This document shows, piece by piece, positions 18,283 through 29,104 of a stretch of 64,000 bases of DNA. Made by a program: the position numbers and the translations under genes. This DNA comes from Salaquimonas pukyongi (lineage in GTDB: Bacteria; Pseudomonadota; Alphaproteobacteria; Rhizobiales; Rhizobiaceae). Numbering within the stretch: the stretch's first letter is position 1; each line of letters starts with the position of its first letter. The DNA is taken from assembly GCF_001953055.1 (NCBI RefSeq), contig NZ_CP019044.1:2294001-2358000 (forward strand), in the 5' to 3' direction. Below the pieces are notes generated by a model. It saw nothing but the letters and a program-made list of their open reading frames with translations. It had not been told where the DNA came from and did no database searches.

Positions 18283-19473
18283 ATGCCGATACCCCGTACC
18301 AAACCCTATCATGGTCCAGCCCTGTTCAGCTACGGCTTTAGGCCATTCTTCCTGTTCGGCTCGCTCTATGCAGCGGTTTCAATTCTGTTGTGGCTTCCTG
18401 CATATTTCGGCGAACTGACCATCGCAACCCATTTTGCACCCGTCGACTGGCATGTTCATGAACTGCTGTTCGGGTTTCTGCCGGCAATCATTACCGGCTT
18501 TCTTTTCACCGCAGTCCCGAACTGGACAGGCCGCATGCCGCTGCAGGGGCCTATGCTGATCGCCCTGGTGGTCCTGTGGGCTGCCGGCAGAATTGCCGTC
18601 GCATTTTCCGCAAACACCGGCTGGCAGATTGCCATGGTGGTGGACGGCTCCTTTCTGGTTTCCGTCACACTTGTCATTGCCCGCGAAATTCTTGCCGGAA
18701 AGAACTACCGCAATCTGAAGGTTCTCGTGCCACTGCTTTTGTTGGCGCTGGCCAATCTGCTGTTTCACCTGGAAGCAGGTTCAGGACAGGAAACCGATCT
18801 GAGCCGGCGCCTTGCCTTTGCTGCCGTCATCATGCTGATCACCATCATCGGCGGGCGCATTGTCCCCAGTTTCACCCGCAACTGGCTGACCCGGGAAAAC
18901 CCGGGCGCCCTTCCCTCACCGTTTGGCACGTTTGACACGGTTTCAATCGCTGTCACGGCAGCTGCACTGGCTGCCTGGATTATCATTCCGTTGCACATCG
19001 CCGCCGGCAGCCTGCTTGCGCTTTCCGGAGCGTTGCAAATGATCCGGCTGCTGCGCTGGCAGGGGCATCGTACCTTGCGTGATCCCCTGGTCTGGATCCT
19101 CCATGCCAGCTATGGCTGTCTTTCCGGCGGCCTGCTGATGCTGGGCCTTTCCGTGTTCTGGCCGGAGATTTTCCATCCCGCCGCCGCTCTGCACCTGATT
19201 GCCATTGGCGGCATTGGCGGCATGACCCTGTCCGTCATGGTGCGCGCCTCCCGCGGCCATACCGGCCAGGCATTGCGGGCGGGAATGGGTGGCAAGTTAT
19301 GTTTTGCAGCCATATTGCTTGCGGCAGCAGCACGCCTGGCAGCTGAGTATCTAGCGTCGTATTATCTGCTCTGGCTGCATATCGCCGCGCTGGGGTGGAT
19401 CACCGCCTATCTGGCCTTTGCGATCGCCTTTGCTCCGCATCTTGCAAGGCAGCGAAAGTCGCGGCAGGATTAA
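18283..19473 (+). CDS. nnrS: NnrS family heme-copper membrane protein
   Basis: A 396-residue polytopic membrane protein with about twelve hydrophobic helices. The N-terminal block ALFSYGFRPFFLFGSLYA and WHVHELLFGFLPAIITGFLF are family hallmarks. NnrS proteins are induced with denitrification genes and help cells tolerate nitric oxide. The histidines in VDWHVHE and GGRIVPSFTRNWL are candidate metal ligands. The gene converges on nosX, with the stops overlapping by four bases. Confidence 0.92.
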   Translation: MPIPRTKPYHGPALFSYGFRPFFLFGSLYAAVSILLWLPAYFGELTIATHFAPVDWHVHELLFGFLPAIITGFLFTAVPNWTGRMPLQGPMLIALVVLWAAGRIAVAFSANTGWQIAMVVDGSFLVSVTLVIAREILAGKNYRNLKVLVPLLLLALANLLFHLEAGSGQETDLSRRLAFAAVIMLITIIGGRIVPSFTRNWLTRENPGALPSPFGTFDTVSIAVTAAALAAWIIIPLHIAAGSLLALSGALQMIRLLRWQGHRTLRDPLVWILHASYGCLSGGLLMLGLSVFWPEIFHPAAALHLIAIGGIGGMTLSVMVRASRGHTGQALRAGMGGKLCFAAILLAAAARLAAEYLASYYLLWLHIAALGWITAYLAFAIAFAPHLARQRKSRQD

Positions 19474-20429
19474 GAGCGCATCCTGCCATAATGCGCATGG
19501 CTGACATGGCCGAGTTCACTATGCAGCCCTACGAAGGAAGCACCTTCGAACTGCGCCATCATCGCCTTGATTTCATCGAGGTCCATCAATGATGCCGCCG
19601 TTGAAACGGCATCGGCGATCGCAGCAGACTTGTGAACGACGGATGTGCGCAGCCATTTCGAACGGCATGATCTGGCGGTCAGGGGATCGATCAGATGGCT
19701 GGCTGCTCCCCCAATCATGGTCCCTTCCGCCGCACTGGTGGCAACTGCCTTGTCGCGAATGGAGATGGCCGAACCATCGTTTTCGCCGAGATGAATCTGC
19801 CAGAGGCCGCCCTCCCGCGGCCTTCCCATGGCTGAAATCTCCCCTACTTCCACCAGGGCATTTTCAAGGCCCGCCTGCCGCAGCAAGGCTACCACCCGGT
19901 CGGTCACATAGCCCTGGGCAATTCCGTTGAGCGTCAATGCCCCGCCTTCAGGCAGGCTTACAGCGCTGGTATCAAATGCCACCCTTTGCCATCCAAGCTG
20001 CGTTTCTGCAGCTCTGAGCGCTTTGATATCCGGTTTGCCGGCAGCGCGCGCATAGGCATCCCAAACCGGTTGAACGGTGGGGTCAAACCGTTCGCCGGAA
20101 GCTGCGTGAACCGCCGAAACCAGGCCCAGAAGGCCAAGCATGTCAGCACCCGGCTGCAACAGCTGCCCATCACGGTTAAGGCGGCTCAGCGTGCTATCGG
20201 CCTGATACAGGCTGAATTCCTTTTCAAGGCGGCTGATTTCGGCGCGCACTTTCTGCAGAAGGTTATTGGCACGGCGCTCGGGTAATCCAACAAGGCGTAT
20301 ATCGGCTTTTGCGCCCAGTGCCACACCCTTCCATCGTGCAGCAGGCATGGCATGAGCGGGCGCAACCGGCAGGCCCGTTGCCGCCGCACAGGCGGAGATT
20401 GCAATAAACCGTCTTCTTGAGAGGCTCAT
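19470..20429 (-). CDS. nosX: FAD:protein FMN transferase NosX (ApbE family)
   Basis: A 319-residue ApbE-type flavinyltransferase with a twin-arginine-like leader (SRRRFIAISACAAATG), so probably periplasmic. It carries the ApbE patterns EKEFSLYQADSTLSRLNR, GIAQGYVTDRV and ASHLIDPLTAR. In nos clusters NosX transfers FMN to a threonine in NosR, which carries electrons to NosZ. It is the last gene of the nosRZDFYLX operon. Confidence 0.9.
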   Translation of the reverse strand: MSLSRRRFIAISACAAATGLPVAPAHAMPAARWKGVALGAKADIRLVGLPERRANNLLQKVRAEISRLEKEFSLYQADSTLSRLNRDGQLLQPGADMLGLLGLVSAVHAASGERFDPTVQPVWDAYARAAGKPDIKALRAAETQLGWQRVAFDTSAVSLPEGGALTLNGIAQGYVTDRVVALLRQAGLENALVEVGEISAMGRPREGGLWQIHLGENDGSAISIRDKAVATSAAEGTMIGGAASHLIDPLTARSCRSKWLRTSVVHKSAAIADAVSTAASLMDLDEIKAMMAQFEGASFVGLHSELGHVSHAHYGRMRS

Positions 20430-20441
20430 GACCCGCTCTCC

Positions 20442-20987
20442 TTATTGTCCGCTGGTCTGCCGGGCGACTTCATCCGGCACGGTGGAACCATGAATGTAGG
20501 CGTCGGGTATTTCATCGAGGCGGACGATCCCGCCCCCATTCAGCGATACAAATTCCTTCGCGGCCATCTTGGACCAGAACGGAATGGTTTCCGGCGTTCC
20601 CATGCCGCCGGTTTTGCCGCTGCCGATGACAAACCAGGCTTGGCGGGCATCGATCCAGGATTCATCCCCCGGATGCGCCCAATTGGCGGCCTTGTCCATG
20701 CCATGTACATAGACCACCACCGCCTCATACTGCTCCTCCGGCGAGCGCAGGAATGCAACCGCGTCCCGCACCTGAGTGAACCAGACCGGCTGTTCGATCC
20801 CGGCAAGATGGATTTGTGCCTTCGGCCCCTCATGTTCCAGCACTGTCATGCTGCAATAATGGCCAACCGCTTCTTCGGTCATGGCAACCGGCTTCGGTAC
20901 GTCCCCGGTGGAACCGGCGTCGGAACAGGCAGCCAGCAGCAGCAATGAAAACAGCAGAACAAAAGCAGACAACAAAAGATGTCTCAT
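20442..20987 (-). CDS. nosL: Nitrous oxide reductase copper chaperone NosL (lipoprotein)
   Basis: A 181-residue lipoprotein with signal sequence MRHLLLSAFVLLFSLLLL and lipobox LAAC. The copper-binding region reads HYCSMTVLEHEGPKAQIHL, followed by WFTQVRDAVAFL. NosL delivers Cu(I) for CuZ assembly in NosZ. The ATG at 20987 overlaps the nosY stop as ATGA, which fixes the start. A longer in-frame extension to 21041 lies within nosY and is not credible. Confidence 0.92.
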   Translation of the reverse strand: MRHLLLSAFVLLFSLLLLAACSDAGSTGDVPKPVAMTEEAVGHYCSMTVLEHEGPKAQIHLAGIEQPVWFTQVRDAVAFLRSPEEQYEAVVVYVHGMDKAANWAHPGDESWIDARQAWFVIGSGKTGGMGTPETIPFWSKMAAKEFVSLNGGGIVRLDEIPDAYIHGSTVPDEVARQTSGQ

Positions 20988-21814
20988 GGTTTCACCCTTC
21001 TGAATGCCAGGCTCGCCAGCCCCAGCGCGGCCACACACCACAGAACAGGGGAAAGCAGCACGCCGGCGCCTTCCACCGGAAGGCCGCCCCTGCCTGCTGC
21101 CAGGCCGGTCTGGAGCAGCGAACTGTCGACCCAGGTCATGTTGTAGACCCTGAAGGCATCCGCCGGATTGAACAGCAGGAGCCAGGGAAAGACGGAACGG
21201 GCAAACACCCCGTCCTGGCTGACGAGCAATCCGCCGAGCAGCGCCATGTCATATAATACAACCGTGACCAGCCAGATGCCGATGGCGAGTGCTGCAGCCG
21301 TACCGGTCTGCCGCACGCTGCAACTGGCAAGATAGCCGACTCCCACAAACACCGCGCCAAGAAGAACGCTGGTCGCCATGAGGCGCAACAATCCGGCCAG
21401 AGGCTCGTAGCCACCGGCTTCACCCAGCAGGTAGCCGAGCACACCGGCGGCACCGTAACCGGCCACGATCGCCACAGTCAGCACTGCCGTGTGGCCCATG
21501 AACTTTCCGGCAAGCACCTGCCATCTCGTTGCCGGAGTTGCCAGAACCAGTTGCAATGTGCCCCGATCAATTTCGCCTGCCACCGCATCGAAGGAAAGTA
21601 GTAGCGCAATCAGAGGGATCAAATAGACCGCAAGGGTCGACAGGCTGGCGATGGCCACCGTCAGCGGGTGCACGTCCACGGCACCGGAAGGGCCGCTGCC
21701 GAGAACAACCAGAAGGAGGGAGAAAATCGCCAGAATTCCGGCAGAAAGAACGACCCAGCTGTTCCGGATACCAATTCTGATTTCAGTAAGCGCAATGGCA
21801 AATACAGCGTTCAT
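20984..21814 (-). CDS. nosY: ABC transporter permease NosY
   Basis: A 276-residue integral membrane protein with six or so hydrophobic helices and the ABC-2 permease element FDAVAGEIDRGTLQLVLATPATRW. With NosF and NosD it forms the NosDFY complex needed for CuZ maturation of nitrous oxide reductase. It overlaps nosF upstream and nosL downstream by four bases each. Confidence 0.92.
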   Translation of the reverse strand: MNAVFAIALTEIRIGIRNSWVVLSAGILAIFSLLLVVLGSGPSGAVDVHPLTVAIASLSTLAVYLIPLIALLLSFDAVAGEIDRGTLQLVLATPATRWQVLAGKFMGHTAVLTVAIVAGYGAAGVLGYLLGEAGGYEPLAGLLRLMATSVLLGAVFVGVGYLASCSVRQTGTAAALAIGIWLVTVVLYDMALLGGLLVSQDGVFARSVFPWLLLFNPADAFRVYNMTWVDSSLLQTGLAAGRGGLPVEGAGVLLSPVLWCVAALGLASLAFRRVKP

Positions 21815-22722
21815 GACCGGGTCCCCTCTCTTTCCTCGCCAAGGGAGTAGAAGCGATAAACCTCATCCAGCGTGGGCGGGATGACTTCGATATCCGCCAC
21901 GAATTCCGGGGCTGCATGGATGGCGGCAAGTACCGGCATCTTCTCTTCGCCTGCACAGGAAATCTCCACCGATGCGCCATTGATCCGTCTGCCGCCGAAA
22001 CGCTGACGAAGGTCATCGACCCGATCGGCGGTGGAACGCACCCGGATGCGAGTCGGCAGGCCGGCACTTTTCTGCAGCGCTGCAAGCGGCCCGTCGGCGA
22101 CCAGACTGCCATTGCGCAAAATGGCGACCCGTTCGGCCCTGGCCTCCAGCTCGCTTAGCCCGTGGGAAGACAGCAACACGGCGGTACCCTGATCTGCAAG
22201 ACCGGAAACCAGGGCATAAAATTCGCTGCGGGAAACCGGATCGAGCCCCGATGTGGGTTCATCCAGCAAAAGAACCTTTGGGGCACCCACGATTGCCTGA
22301 GCCAATCCCAGACGCTGGCGCATTCCCTTGGAATAGGTGCCGCACCGGCGGCCCGCAGCATCGGCCAGCCCGACACGGTCAAGCGCTTCGCCAACTTCCC
22401 TGCGCGCGGCCCCCTTCAGCGTGGCGTACAATTCGACCACCTCGCGGCCCGTGAGCATCTTGGGAAAGGCCACGCTTTCCGGCAGATAGGAGATCACGCG
22501 GCGCGCCTGCCGGCTGCCGGCTTTCCTGCCGCAAATCGATATTGCTCCGGCATCGGCACCGATGAACCCGAGCATGATGCGAAACAGCGTTGTTTTGCCC
22601 GCACCGTTATGGCCGAGCAGGGCAACCACTTCTCCTGCTTCAACCGTAAGGCTGATGCCGTCAAGCGCCTGCACTTCCCCAAAGGCTTTCGAAACCGAGG
22701 AAATCTCTATCTGCCGGTTCAT
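21811..22722 (-). CDS. nosF: ABC transporter ATP-binding protein NosF
   Basis: A 303-residue ATPase with Walker A GHNGAGKTTLF, signature YSKGMRQRLGLAQ, Walker B VLLLDEPTSGLD and H-loop LLSSHGLSELE. The C-terminal 80 residues form the extra domain usual for NosF. It powers the NosDFY complex in copper-site assembly. Both neighbours overlap it by four bases. Confidence 0.93.
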   Translation of the reverse strand: MNRQIEISSVSKAFGEVQALDGISLTVEAGEVVALLGHNGAGKTTLFRIMLGFIGADAGAISICGRKAGSRQARRVISYLPESVAFPKMLTGREVVELYATLKGAARREVGEALDRVGLADAAGRRCGTYSKGMRQRLGLAQAIVGAPKVLLLDEPTSGLDPVSRSEFYALVSGLADQGTAVLLSSHGLSELEARAERVAILRNGSLVADGPLAALQKSAGLPTRIRVRSTADRVDDLRQRFGGRRINGASVEISCAGEEKMPVLAAIHAAPEFVADIEVIPPTLDEVYRFYSLGEEREGTRS

Positions 22723-23987
22723 TTCAGCACCGCCTTCAACTGCGCCACTTCCGGCGCAAGCGCATGGGGTTTCATCAACGGCCGGTCGTCAACGATCCCG
22801 CCGGGCAGCAGGGAGGGGAAATTCTTCTGCGCCCAGCGGATCAACTGCACCGCAGGACTGCCGATCAGCAGCTTGGCGGATGGCTGGGTCCACAGGATCC
22901 GGTCCATCGCATCGTTCGGCCGGAACGGCTGATCGGCAACGCCGTCGCCGTTAACGTCATAGGCGGTATGGTCACTCCAGTAATTGCCCGTCCAGACATG
23001 GTCGCGGGTTGAGACGAACTTTATCTGGGTGCGATTGCCGATGAATGCATTGCCGGAAATCTCGTTGCGTTCCGAACCGCCGGTAAAGTGAATGCCGATG
23101 GGACAGGCCTCCAGCCGGTTGCGCCGCATGACATTCTTGTTGGCGTTGTAAACGAACAGGCACTTCTTGCCGCCGCCAACCACCACATTGCCCTCGACAA
23201 CCGAATTGTTGGCGTAGTTGAGCATGATGCCGTGATCGCGGTCGCGTACGGAGACGTTGTCGCGTATCTTGACCCGGTCGGTAAACATGATGGCATAGCC
23301 CAGGTGATTGCCGATCGAAAGATTGCCCGTCACCGTGCTGTCATTGGCATGCATGTAGTGAATGGCAAAACGCAGTTCCTCAAACCGATTGTTCGAGAAG
23401 GTGTTCTTGCGGCTGGTATTGACGAATATGCCGTCCCGGCCAAGTCGAATGAAATTGCCCTCAACCGTTGCGCCGGGGGCGTTCCACACATATACGCCAT
23501 TGCCCCGGCGGTTCATGCGCCGGTCGGAACGGCCGATGATGACGTTGTCTTTGACAAGCGCATCGCGCGCGCCGTGTATGTCGATGCCATACAGATTGCC
23601 TTCAAGGCGATTGTTCCGAACAACCGCACCCGTGGCTTTTTTGGTCAGCTTTACACCGGAGTCGATTTCCTCGTGGGAATTGCCGGACCCGGTGATGTAC
23701 AGCCCCTCCACGGTTACGTCAGGTGCATCCACCAGGATCACCGAGCCTTCGCTTTCACCATCAAGATGAGGCTTGCCCAGCGCGGTTATCGTCAGTGGCC
23801 TGTCAATGATGACCGCGCCTGAATAGAGACCGGTGGCAAGCACCAGCCGGTCCCCGGGTTTTGAAAGCACGACCGCCCGCGCAAGCGTGTTCTCGCCAGG
23901 CTCAACGGCAATTTCGGCGGCGTGAACCGGCGAAACTGCCACAAGCATGGCCAGAAGAAACGCAATAGCGCGGGCGATCTGCATCAT
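22719..23987 (-). CDS. nosD: Nitrous oxide reductase maturation protein NosD
   Basis: A 422-residue periplasmic protein of right-handed beta-helix type, with a signal peptide (MMQIARAIAFLLAMLVAVS, cleaved near VHA) and many short N/G/V repeats such as VVRNNRLEGNLYGIDIHGA. NosD interacts with NosFY in CuZ assembly. The start at 23987 is chosen because it opens the signal peptide 11 bp after the nosZ stop. The frame extends upstream into nosZ without protein-like content. Confidence 0.92.
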   Translation of the reverse strand: MMQIARAIAFLLAMLVAVSPVHAAEIAVEPGENTLARAVVLSKPGDRLVLATGLYSGAVIIDRPLTITALGKPHLDGESEGSVILVDAPDVTVEGLYITGSGNSHEEIDSGVKLTKKATGAVVRNNRLEGNLYGIDIHGARDALVKDNVIIGRSDRRMNRRGNGVYVWNAPGATVEGNFIRLGRDGIFVNTSRKNTFSNNRFEELRFAIHYMHANDSTVTGNLSIGNHLGYAIMFTDRVKIRDNVSVRDRDHGIMLNYANNSVVEGNVVVGGGKKCLFVYNANKNVMRRNRLEACPIGIHFTGGSERNEISGNAFIGNRTQIKFVSTRDHVWTGNYWSDHTAYDVNGDGVADQPFRPNDAMDRILWTQPSAKLLIGSPAVQLIRWAQKNFPSLLPGGIVDDRPLMKPHALAPEVAQLKAVLK

Positions 23988-23998
23988 CGAACCGTTTC

Positions 23999-25921
23999 CT
24001 ATGCCCCACGCGGCTCGACGAGCATGCGGCCCCGCATTTCCATGTGCAGGGCGTGGCAGAACCACTGGCAGTAGAACCAGTGGACACCCGGCCGGTCTGC
24101 CGTGAAGGTGACCGAGGCGGTCGCCTGCGGCGCAACTTCCATGGCGATGCCGTAGTTCGACAGGCAAAAGCCGTGGGTTACGTCGTCAATGTCGTCCAGA
24201 TTGGTGACATAGACGGTGACCTCATCTCCCTGTTTGACCGTGAATTTCTCCAGGCCGAACTGCGGCGCAACCGACGTCATGTAGACGCGCACCTTGTTGC
24301 CGTCGCGGATGATCTTGTCATCCTCGTCAAGCACAACACCATCGGCCTTTGCTTGTTCGATCGCATCGGCAAACATGGGGTCATCCCGCTTCCAGACATT
24401 GACGGGCTTAACGATGTCGGAACGCACGATGATGCTGTCATGAGGCTCGGCAAAAGTCGGGCCGTCATGAACCACCTTCATCTCGTCCCCGGAGATATCG
24501 ATGACCTGCTCGTTCTCCGGCTTCAACGGACCGGTGTTGAGGAAGCGGTCCTTGGAGAACTTGTTCATCGAAATCAGCCAAGCACCATCGGCTTCGGCCG
24601 TCTCGCCCATCGAGGTGGAGTTGTGGCCGGGCTGATAGTGAACGTCGACTTTCGAGATGATCGGGTCAACATCCTCGCCGGCAAAGGCGCGGATGGCCTT
24701 GTCCATGTTCCACTTGACGACCTGGCTGTCGAGAAACAGCGTCGTGAAGCAGTTTCCCTTTCCATCATAAGCGGTGTGAAGCGGACCAAGTCCCAGTTCC
24801 GGTTCGCCGACAACCGCAGACCTGGGATCGGCATCCTCTTCGAACAGCGCATCGAGTTTGGTGACATCGATGATGGAGACGGTCGGTGACAATTTGCCGT
24901 TGACCACCACATGGCGCTTGTCGGGCGCCGTGTTGATGCCGTGCGGGCTGTTGGGAATGGGAATGTAGCGGGTATACTTCTTGTTCTGCCCCTTGCGTCC
25001 ATCGATGATCGGTACGCCGTTCAGCATCTGGACATCGCCGGCGGCAACCCCTTCCTCGATGGCCTTCAGATTGAAGACGACCACATGGTCGAGTTCGTTT
25101 TCGGTCATCTCGGCAAGATTCATGCCCATCTCGGAGTTGTAGCTCGTGGAGAAGGCATATTTGCCCTGATAGTCACAGTCCGTGTTGTCGAGATTGCCCG
25201 AAACCATGACCTGCCATGCAACCTTCATCTCATCGCCATCGATGGCGGTGAAGATGTTGACGTATTGTGAGGGATCATCAAGCACCTTGCCGTCATTGAC
25301 CAGCGGTGCCTCATGCTCGCCATTGGCAAAGACATAGCCGGTCCGCGGAAACTTCTGCGGCCGCATGCCGTGAATGTCGTGAGCGTTGGGAATTTCAATG
25401 ATCTTGTCGCATTTCATGACATCGCAGCGCACGCGGGCAACGCGCGTATTCGCCTTGTCGTTCATGAACAGATAGCGCCCGTCATAGGTACCGTCGGTAA
25501 AGGACATGTGCGGGTGATGCAGGTCGCCATTGTCGTAGGTTTTCATTCCCCGCGCTGCCAGAAACTCCTTGGTTTCCGGCAGAAGGCCTTCGGTCAGAAC
25601 CTTCAGGCTTTCATTGGTCTGGCCCCAGCCGGTTGCCGAACAGCGGTTGAAGACCGGCACCCGCATCAATTCGCGCATTGACGGAAAGCCGAGAATGCGC
25701 AGTTCACCGGTCTGGCCGGAGGACCAGAACCCGTAATAGGGATCGAGTTCGCCCGGTTCGAGGTGATAGGCTGCCTTGTCCTGGGCAAGCGCCTTGCCCG
25801 GCGAGAGGCTTGAGATGAGTGCCGTCCCCAACCCGCTGCCGGCAACTGCCGCCCCTGCCGTCGAGGCGGTCAACAGGCTTCTGCGTGAAAAGCCCTTCTT
25901 TCTGGTTTCTTCTGCTGACAT
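23999..25921 (-). CDS. nosZ: Nitrous oxide reductase NosZ (clade I, TAT-exported)
   Basis: A 640-residue periplasmic enzyme reducing N2O to N2. The leader contains the twin-arginine stretch [10 protein letters not shown], the mark of clade I enzymes. CuZ ligand regions include [13 protein letters not shown] near residue 130 and further histidines through the propeller ([18 protein letters not shown]). The CuA motif at the C-terminus reads [16 protein letters not shown]. The length is standard and no key ligand seems missing. It lies 13 bp downstream of nosR, so both probably share one promoter. Confidence 0.97.
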   Translation of the reverse strand: MSAEETRKKGFSRRSLLTASTAGAAVAGSGLGTALISSLSPGKALAQDKAAYHLEPGELDPYYGFWSSGQTGELRILGFPSMRELMRVPVFNRCSATGWGQTNESLKVLTEGLLPETKEFLAARGMKTYDNGDLHHPHMSFTDGTYDGRYLFMNDKANTRVARVRCDVMKCDKIIEIPNAHDIHGMRPQKFPRTGYVFANGEHEAPLVNDGKVLDDPSQYVNIFTAIDGDEMKVAWQVMVSGNLDNTDCDYQGKYAFSTSYNSEMGMNLAEMTENELDHVVVFNLKAIEEGVAAGDVQMLNGVPIIDGRKGQNKKYTRYIPIPNSPHGINTAPDKRHVVVNGKLSPTVSIIDVTKLDALFEEDADPRSAVVGEPELGLGPLHTAYDGKGNCFTTLFLDSQVVKWNMDKAIRAFAGEDVDPIISKVDVHYQPGHNSTSMGETAEADGAWLISMNKFSKDRFLNTGPLKPENEQVIDISGDEMKVVHDGPTFAEPHDSIIVRSDIVKPVNVWKRDDPMFADAIEQAKADGVVLDEDDKIIRDGNKVRVYMTSVAPQFGLEKFTVKQGDEVTVYVTNLDDIDDVTHGFCLSNYGIAMEVAPQATASVTFTADRPGVHWFYCQWFCHALHMEMRGRMLVEPRGA

Positions 25922-25934
25922 GCGTCTTCTCCTT

Positions 25935-28268
25935 TCAACGTCGGTTTTGCCCCAACCCCGTTTCGGGTTTGGTCAGGGCCGTGTTGGCTGCTTCCACCAA
26001 TTGGGGTGAGGGAGCCGGTCCCGGATCGATTCCGGCCGCCTTCAGATTGCGCGCCCGCTTGGCATGCAGCTTGATGACAACCGGACACTTTGTTTTGCTT
26101 TGATAGAGAACCTGGCAATGCAGGCACTGATGGCATTCGTTCGGATTGATGTTTCCATCCGGATGGATCGCCTGAACCATGCATTCATTGGAACAGCGCT
26201 GGCAGGGATTGCCGCATTCCCGGTATCGTTTGAGCCAGTCGAACATGCGCAGGCGGGCCGGGATTGAGAGTGCCGCACCCAGCGGGCACAGATAGCGGCA
26301 GTAGAAGCGTTCGATGAACAGCCCTGCCGCCAGCAGCACAACCACAAACAACACGAATGGCCAGGCGCGCTGAAACTTCAAAATGATGGCTGTCTTGAAC
26401 GGCTCGATCTCCGCATAGCGCTCGGCCATTTCCAGCGAGTAGAGCGACAGCCCGAACAGCCCCAGAAAGATCATGTACTTGATCGGCCAGAGCCTTTCGT
26501 GGAGCCCCCAGGGAACGGTAATCTGGGGCACGCGGAAATACCGCGCAATCTTGTTGGTTAGCTCCTGCAGCGCACCAAAGGGGCACAGCCAGCCGCAGAA
26601 AACGCCCCTGCCCCAAAAGAGCAGCGAGGCAGCCACCGAAAACCACAGAATAAAGATCAGTGGATCCATCAAAAAAGCCGACCAGGAAAAGTCGGTCATT
26701 GCCGCGTTCAGGAAGGCCAGCACATTCACCACCGAAAGCTGGGCGTTGGCATACCAACCCAAAACAACGAGAGTGAAGGTCAAAAAGGCGATGCGGAACC
26801 AGTAGACGAAGCGCTCGTTCCGGGTCATCTGCATCTGAAAGAAGAAGACGCCGGTCAATATGCCGATGGCGGCGATCAGGACGGCCACCTCGATCCGCTT
26901 CTGCCACCAGATGCGCTTCCATAAATGGCTCAAGGCATCAAGGTCGCTGACTGGCGCAGCTTCAGTGGCACCATCGCCTGCTTCGGCAGAGGCTGACTGC
27001 TGGATGTTCTCCAGGTAGCGGTCCGGTGCCCGGTACCCAAGATCAAAGGTGATGAAGGATTTTTCGATGGCCCCGACCGCGCGCTGCACAAGCAGTTGCA
27101 GCCGGAACGGTTCGGCCGGATCAAAGCCGGAACCGGCGGGTATCTTGAAAAGATCAAGTTCTGAAAAGGTGGGAGCATCTGCTGGTGCAAGCCGCCCAAG
27201 CCGGCGGTGCATTCTGTCGAAAAAGCGGACGGAATTATCTCTCTGGATCAGCTGGATCCGGTCAAAAATTCCGCCGCGGACGTAACCGGAACCCTTGAAG
27301 GAGTACTTCCCGCGCCCAAGCACCAGGATGGCGTGTTCGCCTTCTTTCAGCCAGCTTTCAAGATTGGCATGTTCATCGGCGCCAAGCAGCGTACGGCCGA
27401 TTTCCTGTACGCTGACAAGCGCCAGTTGCATGTTGATGAAGGTCTCATCTGCAGCGCCGCGTTCGGGCCGCTTGATGGCCCGGGCATCTCCCGCCTCCTC
27501 AAAGGCCTTGTTGACCTGACCGATATCGAGTTGAAGCGTGCGAATGGAGCCGTCGCCGGAAAGCTGCTGCCAGTCAGAAGGGACAATCTCGCCAGAATCG
27601 GGGCGCATTAACTGCCGCACCGGCCCCGATTGTGCCATCGGTGGTTCAAGGCCGCCCAGCCCCAGCCGCCGCGCAACCTGAAGTCCGGCGCGCACGATGG
27701 AATCGTCGATGACCATGATCGTCACCGTGGCACCGGAAACGATATCAAGATCATGCCCTGAACCGCCCGATTGCGCCTCGGCCACCAGATCGAGCCCCGC
27801 ATATTTCTCGGTAACCGCCCGGATGGCACTTTCGGGAATCCCGATCAGTACGATCGGCTCCGAATGCTTGACGAGCTTGACGCCGGTGATCCTGCCCTGC
27901 CGATCAACGCCCATCACCACATGGATCGGCTTGCCTGAATACCCGGTGGTGGTAACGAAATCGGAGGTTAAAAAGATATAGCCGGAAACCTCGCCGCCCC
28001 TCCGCGTCTCGTAAACGGGAATGTCCGTGCGCAGTTCGCCCAGCGCATCGGCACCGGGCACGATCTCCGATACCTCAACGTCATCGATGAATTTGGCAAT
28101 GAGCGGAGCTGCAGTGGCTGTACCGGCAAAAAGCACGGATGCGATTGCAACCAGAAACATCAATACCGGCAATACCCGGCTTACGCGCTGCAGACTGAAA
28201 CTGGTGAGCGCTTTTCCAAAGCGCAGCTCGGGCGAAAACTCCCCGTCCATCTTTGGAAAACACAGCAT
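25935..28268 (-). CDS. nosR: NosR, flavin/iron-sulfur membrane electron donor and regulator
   Basis: A 777-residue membrane protein required for electron delivery to NosZ and nos expression. A signal anchor is followed by a periplasmic FMN-binding domain; SGATVTIMV near residue 190 contains the expected flavinylated threonine. About six transmembrane helices follow, with the [11 protein letters not shown] and [11 protein letters not shown] motifs. The C-terminus has two 4Fe-4S clusters ([24 protein letters not shown]). The ATG at 28268 has GAGG five bases upstream; a TTG at 28286 is the alternative. Confidence 0.94.
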   Translation of the reverse strand: MLCFPKMDGEFSPELRFGKALTSFSLQRVSRVLPVLMFLVAIASVLFAGTATAAPLIAKFIDDVEVSEIVPGADALGELRTDIPVYETRRGGEVSGYIFLTSDFVTTTGYSGKPIHVVMGVDRQGRITGVKLVKHSEPIVLIGIPESAIRAVTEKYAGLDLVAEAQSGGSGHDLDIVSGATVTIMVIDDSIVRAGLQVARRLGLGGLEPPMAQSGPVRQLMRPDSGEIVPSDWQQLSGDGSIRTLQLDIGQVNKAFEEAGDARAIKRPERGAADETFINMQLALVSVQEIGRTLLGADEHANLESWLKEGEHAILVLGRGKYSFKGSGYVRGGIFDRIQLIQRDNSVRFFDRMHRRLGRLAPADAPTFSELDLFKIPAGSGFDPAEPFRLQLLVQRAVGAIEKSFITFDLGYRAPDRYLENIQQSASAEAGDGATEAAPVSDLDALSHLWKRIWWQKRIEVAVLIAAIGILTGVFFFQMQMTRNERFVYWFRIAFLTFTLVVLGWYANAQLSVVNVLAFLNAAMTDFSWSAFLMDPLIFILWFSVAASLLFWGRGVFCGWLCPFGALQELTNKIARYFRVPQITVPWGLHERLWPIKYMIFLGLFGLSLYSLEMAERYAEIEPFKTAIILKFQRAWPFVLFVVVLLAAGLFIERFYCRYLCPLGAALSIPARLRMFDWLKRYRECGNPCQRCSNECMVQAIHPDGNINPNECHQCLHCQVLYQSKTKCPVVIKLHAKRARNLKAAGIDPGPAPSPQLVEAANTALTKPETGLGQNRR

Positions 28269-28335
28269 CTGGTCCTCAAACAGCAACAGTGAATGGATGC
28301 TGTTCGAGGTCTAGGAAATGCGGGGCGGCGGCTCT

Positions 28336-28349
28336 TTGTTAAATCGCAA
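28336..28349. promoter_or_regulatory. Candidate Nnr/Fnr-type operator upstream of nosR
   Basis: TTGTT-aaat-CGCAA keeps the TTG-N8-CAA spacing of Crp/Fnr sites and has one half identical to the site upstream of nnrS. Its centre is about 74 bp from the nosR start. An activator site at -41.5 would then give a short leader. The match is one-sided, so this is a candidate only. Confidence 0.45.
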
Positions 28350-28468
28350 AGAAAAGCGGCAATGAACGATCCGCACATTATCTTTGATCCGATCGGCGGC
28401 ACTCTTCGTAAGGAATACCAAACAACCCGAAGAGTAGGCGCAAAATGGAAGTTGTTCGTAGCGGTGGC

Positions 28469-28984
28469 ATGCGCATCGCTGTTGTCGGGTCGGGGGTCGC
28501 CGGACTGTCAGCCGCCTGGCTGCTTTCCAAACAGCATGACGTGACCGTTCTGGAACAGGCCTCTTGCATTGGCGGCCATACCAATACCCGAACCATGATG
28601 CTGGAGGACAGCCCCGTTTCGGCCGACACGGGGTTCATCGTCTACAATGAGGCCACATACCCGAACCTCACAGCTCTTTTCAAACACCTGGGCGTCTCCA
28701 CCCACGCCTCGAACAAGTCATTCCCGTTTTCCCTTGATCAGGGCCGCTACGAGTATAGCCGTACGGGCCTGCGTGGCGTGTTCGGACAAGCAGGCAACAT
28801 TGTGAACATGCGCCACTGGCAGATGCTGAAAGACATCCGCCGGTTGCGCAAACCGGGCCAGATCAAAATTCGCGATTCAAACGGCACATGCCGTCACGTC
28901 GGCGGCTGTGGGCAAGCTGGAACTATCTTGCCGCGAGCGGGCCTGGTTCGGAACGTTCCGGCGCCAGCCGCACCTATTGGATGA
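28469..28984 (+). pseudogene. Truncated FAD/NAD(P)-binding amine-oxidase-type oxidoreductase
   Basis: The N-terminus is a clear dinucleotide-binding oxidoreductase (MRIAVVGSGVAGLSAAWLLS, then GGHTNTRTM and DTGFIVYNEATYPNL) of a family usually over 400 residues long. After about residue 135 (MLKDIRRLRKPGQ) the sequence loses family character and ends at 28984. The 3' two thirds of the gene are therefore gone. An in-frame ATG at 28445 could also be used. The break lies where the opposite-strand fragment also breaks off, which suggests a deletion junction near 28.87-28.99 kb. Confidence 0.75.
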
Positions 28985-29104
28985 GCTCTCGTGCCATACT
29001 TCCCGCAGATCAGCGCCCACACCCATGTCGGCAAAGGGCAGCTTGTATTCCTTGTGAATGCGCTCCTGGCGCGGCGCAGCGCGCTTGAGATAGGTCACTG
29101 TCAT
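28877..29104 (-). pseudogene. 5' fragment of an unidentified gene
   Basis: The ATG at 29104 overlaps the racemase stop (ATGA), as real co-translated genes do. The first 40 residues (MTVTYLKRAAPRQERIHKEY, then LPFADMGVGADLREVWHES) look like genuine protein. The opening resembles histidinol-dehydrogenase-like proteins, but weakly. After about 28985 the frame runs antisense into the truncated oxidoreductase and loses character. It is best read as the beginning of the next operon gene cut off by a deletion. Confidence 0.5.

Noticed and set aside
24044-24889. Long plus-strand frame opposite nosZ
   Set aside because: nosZ on the minus strand has all its copper-site motifs; the plus-strand frame has none of any family.
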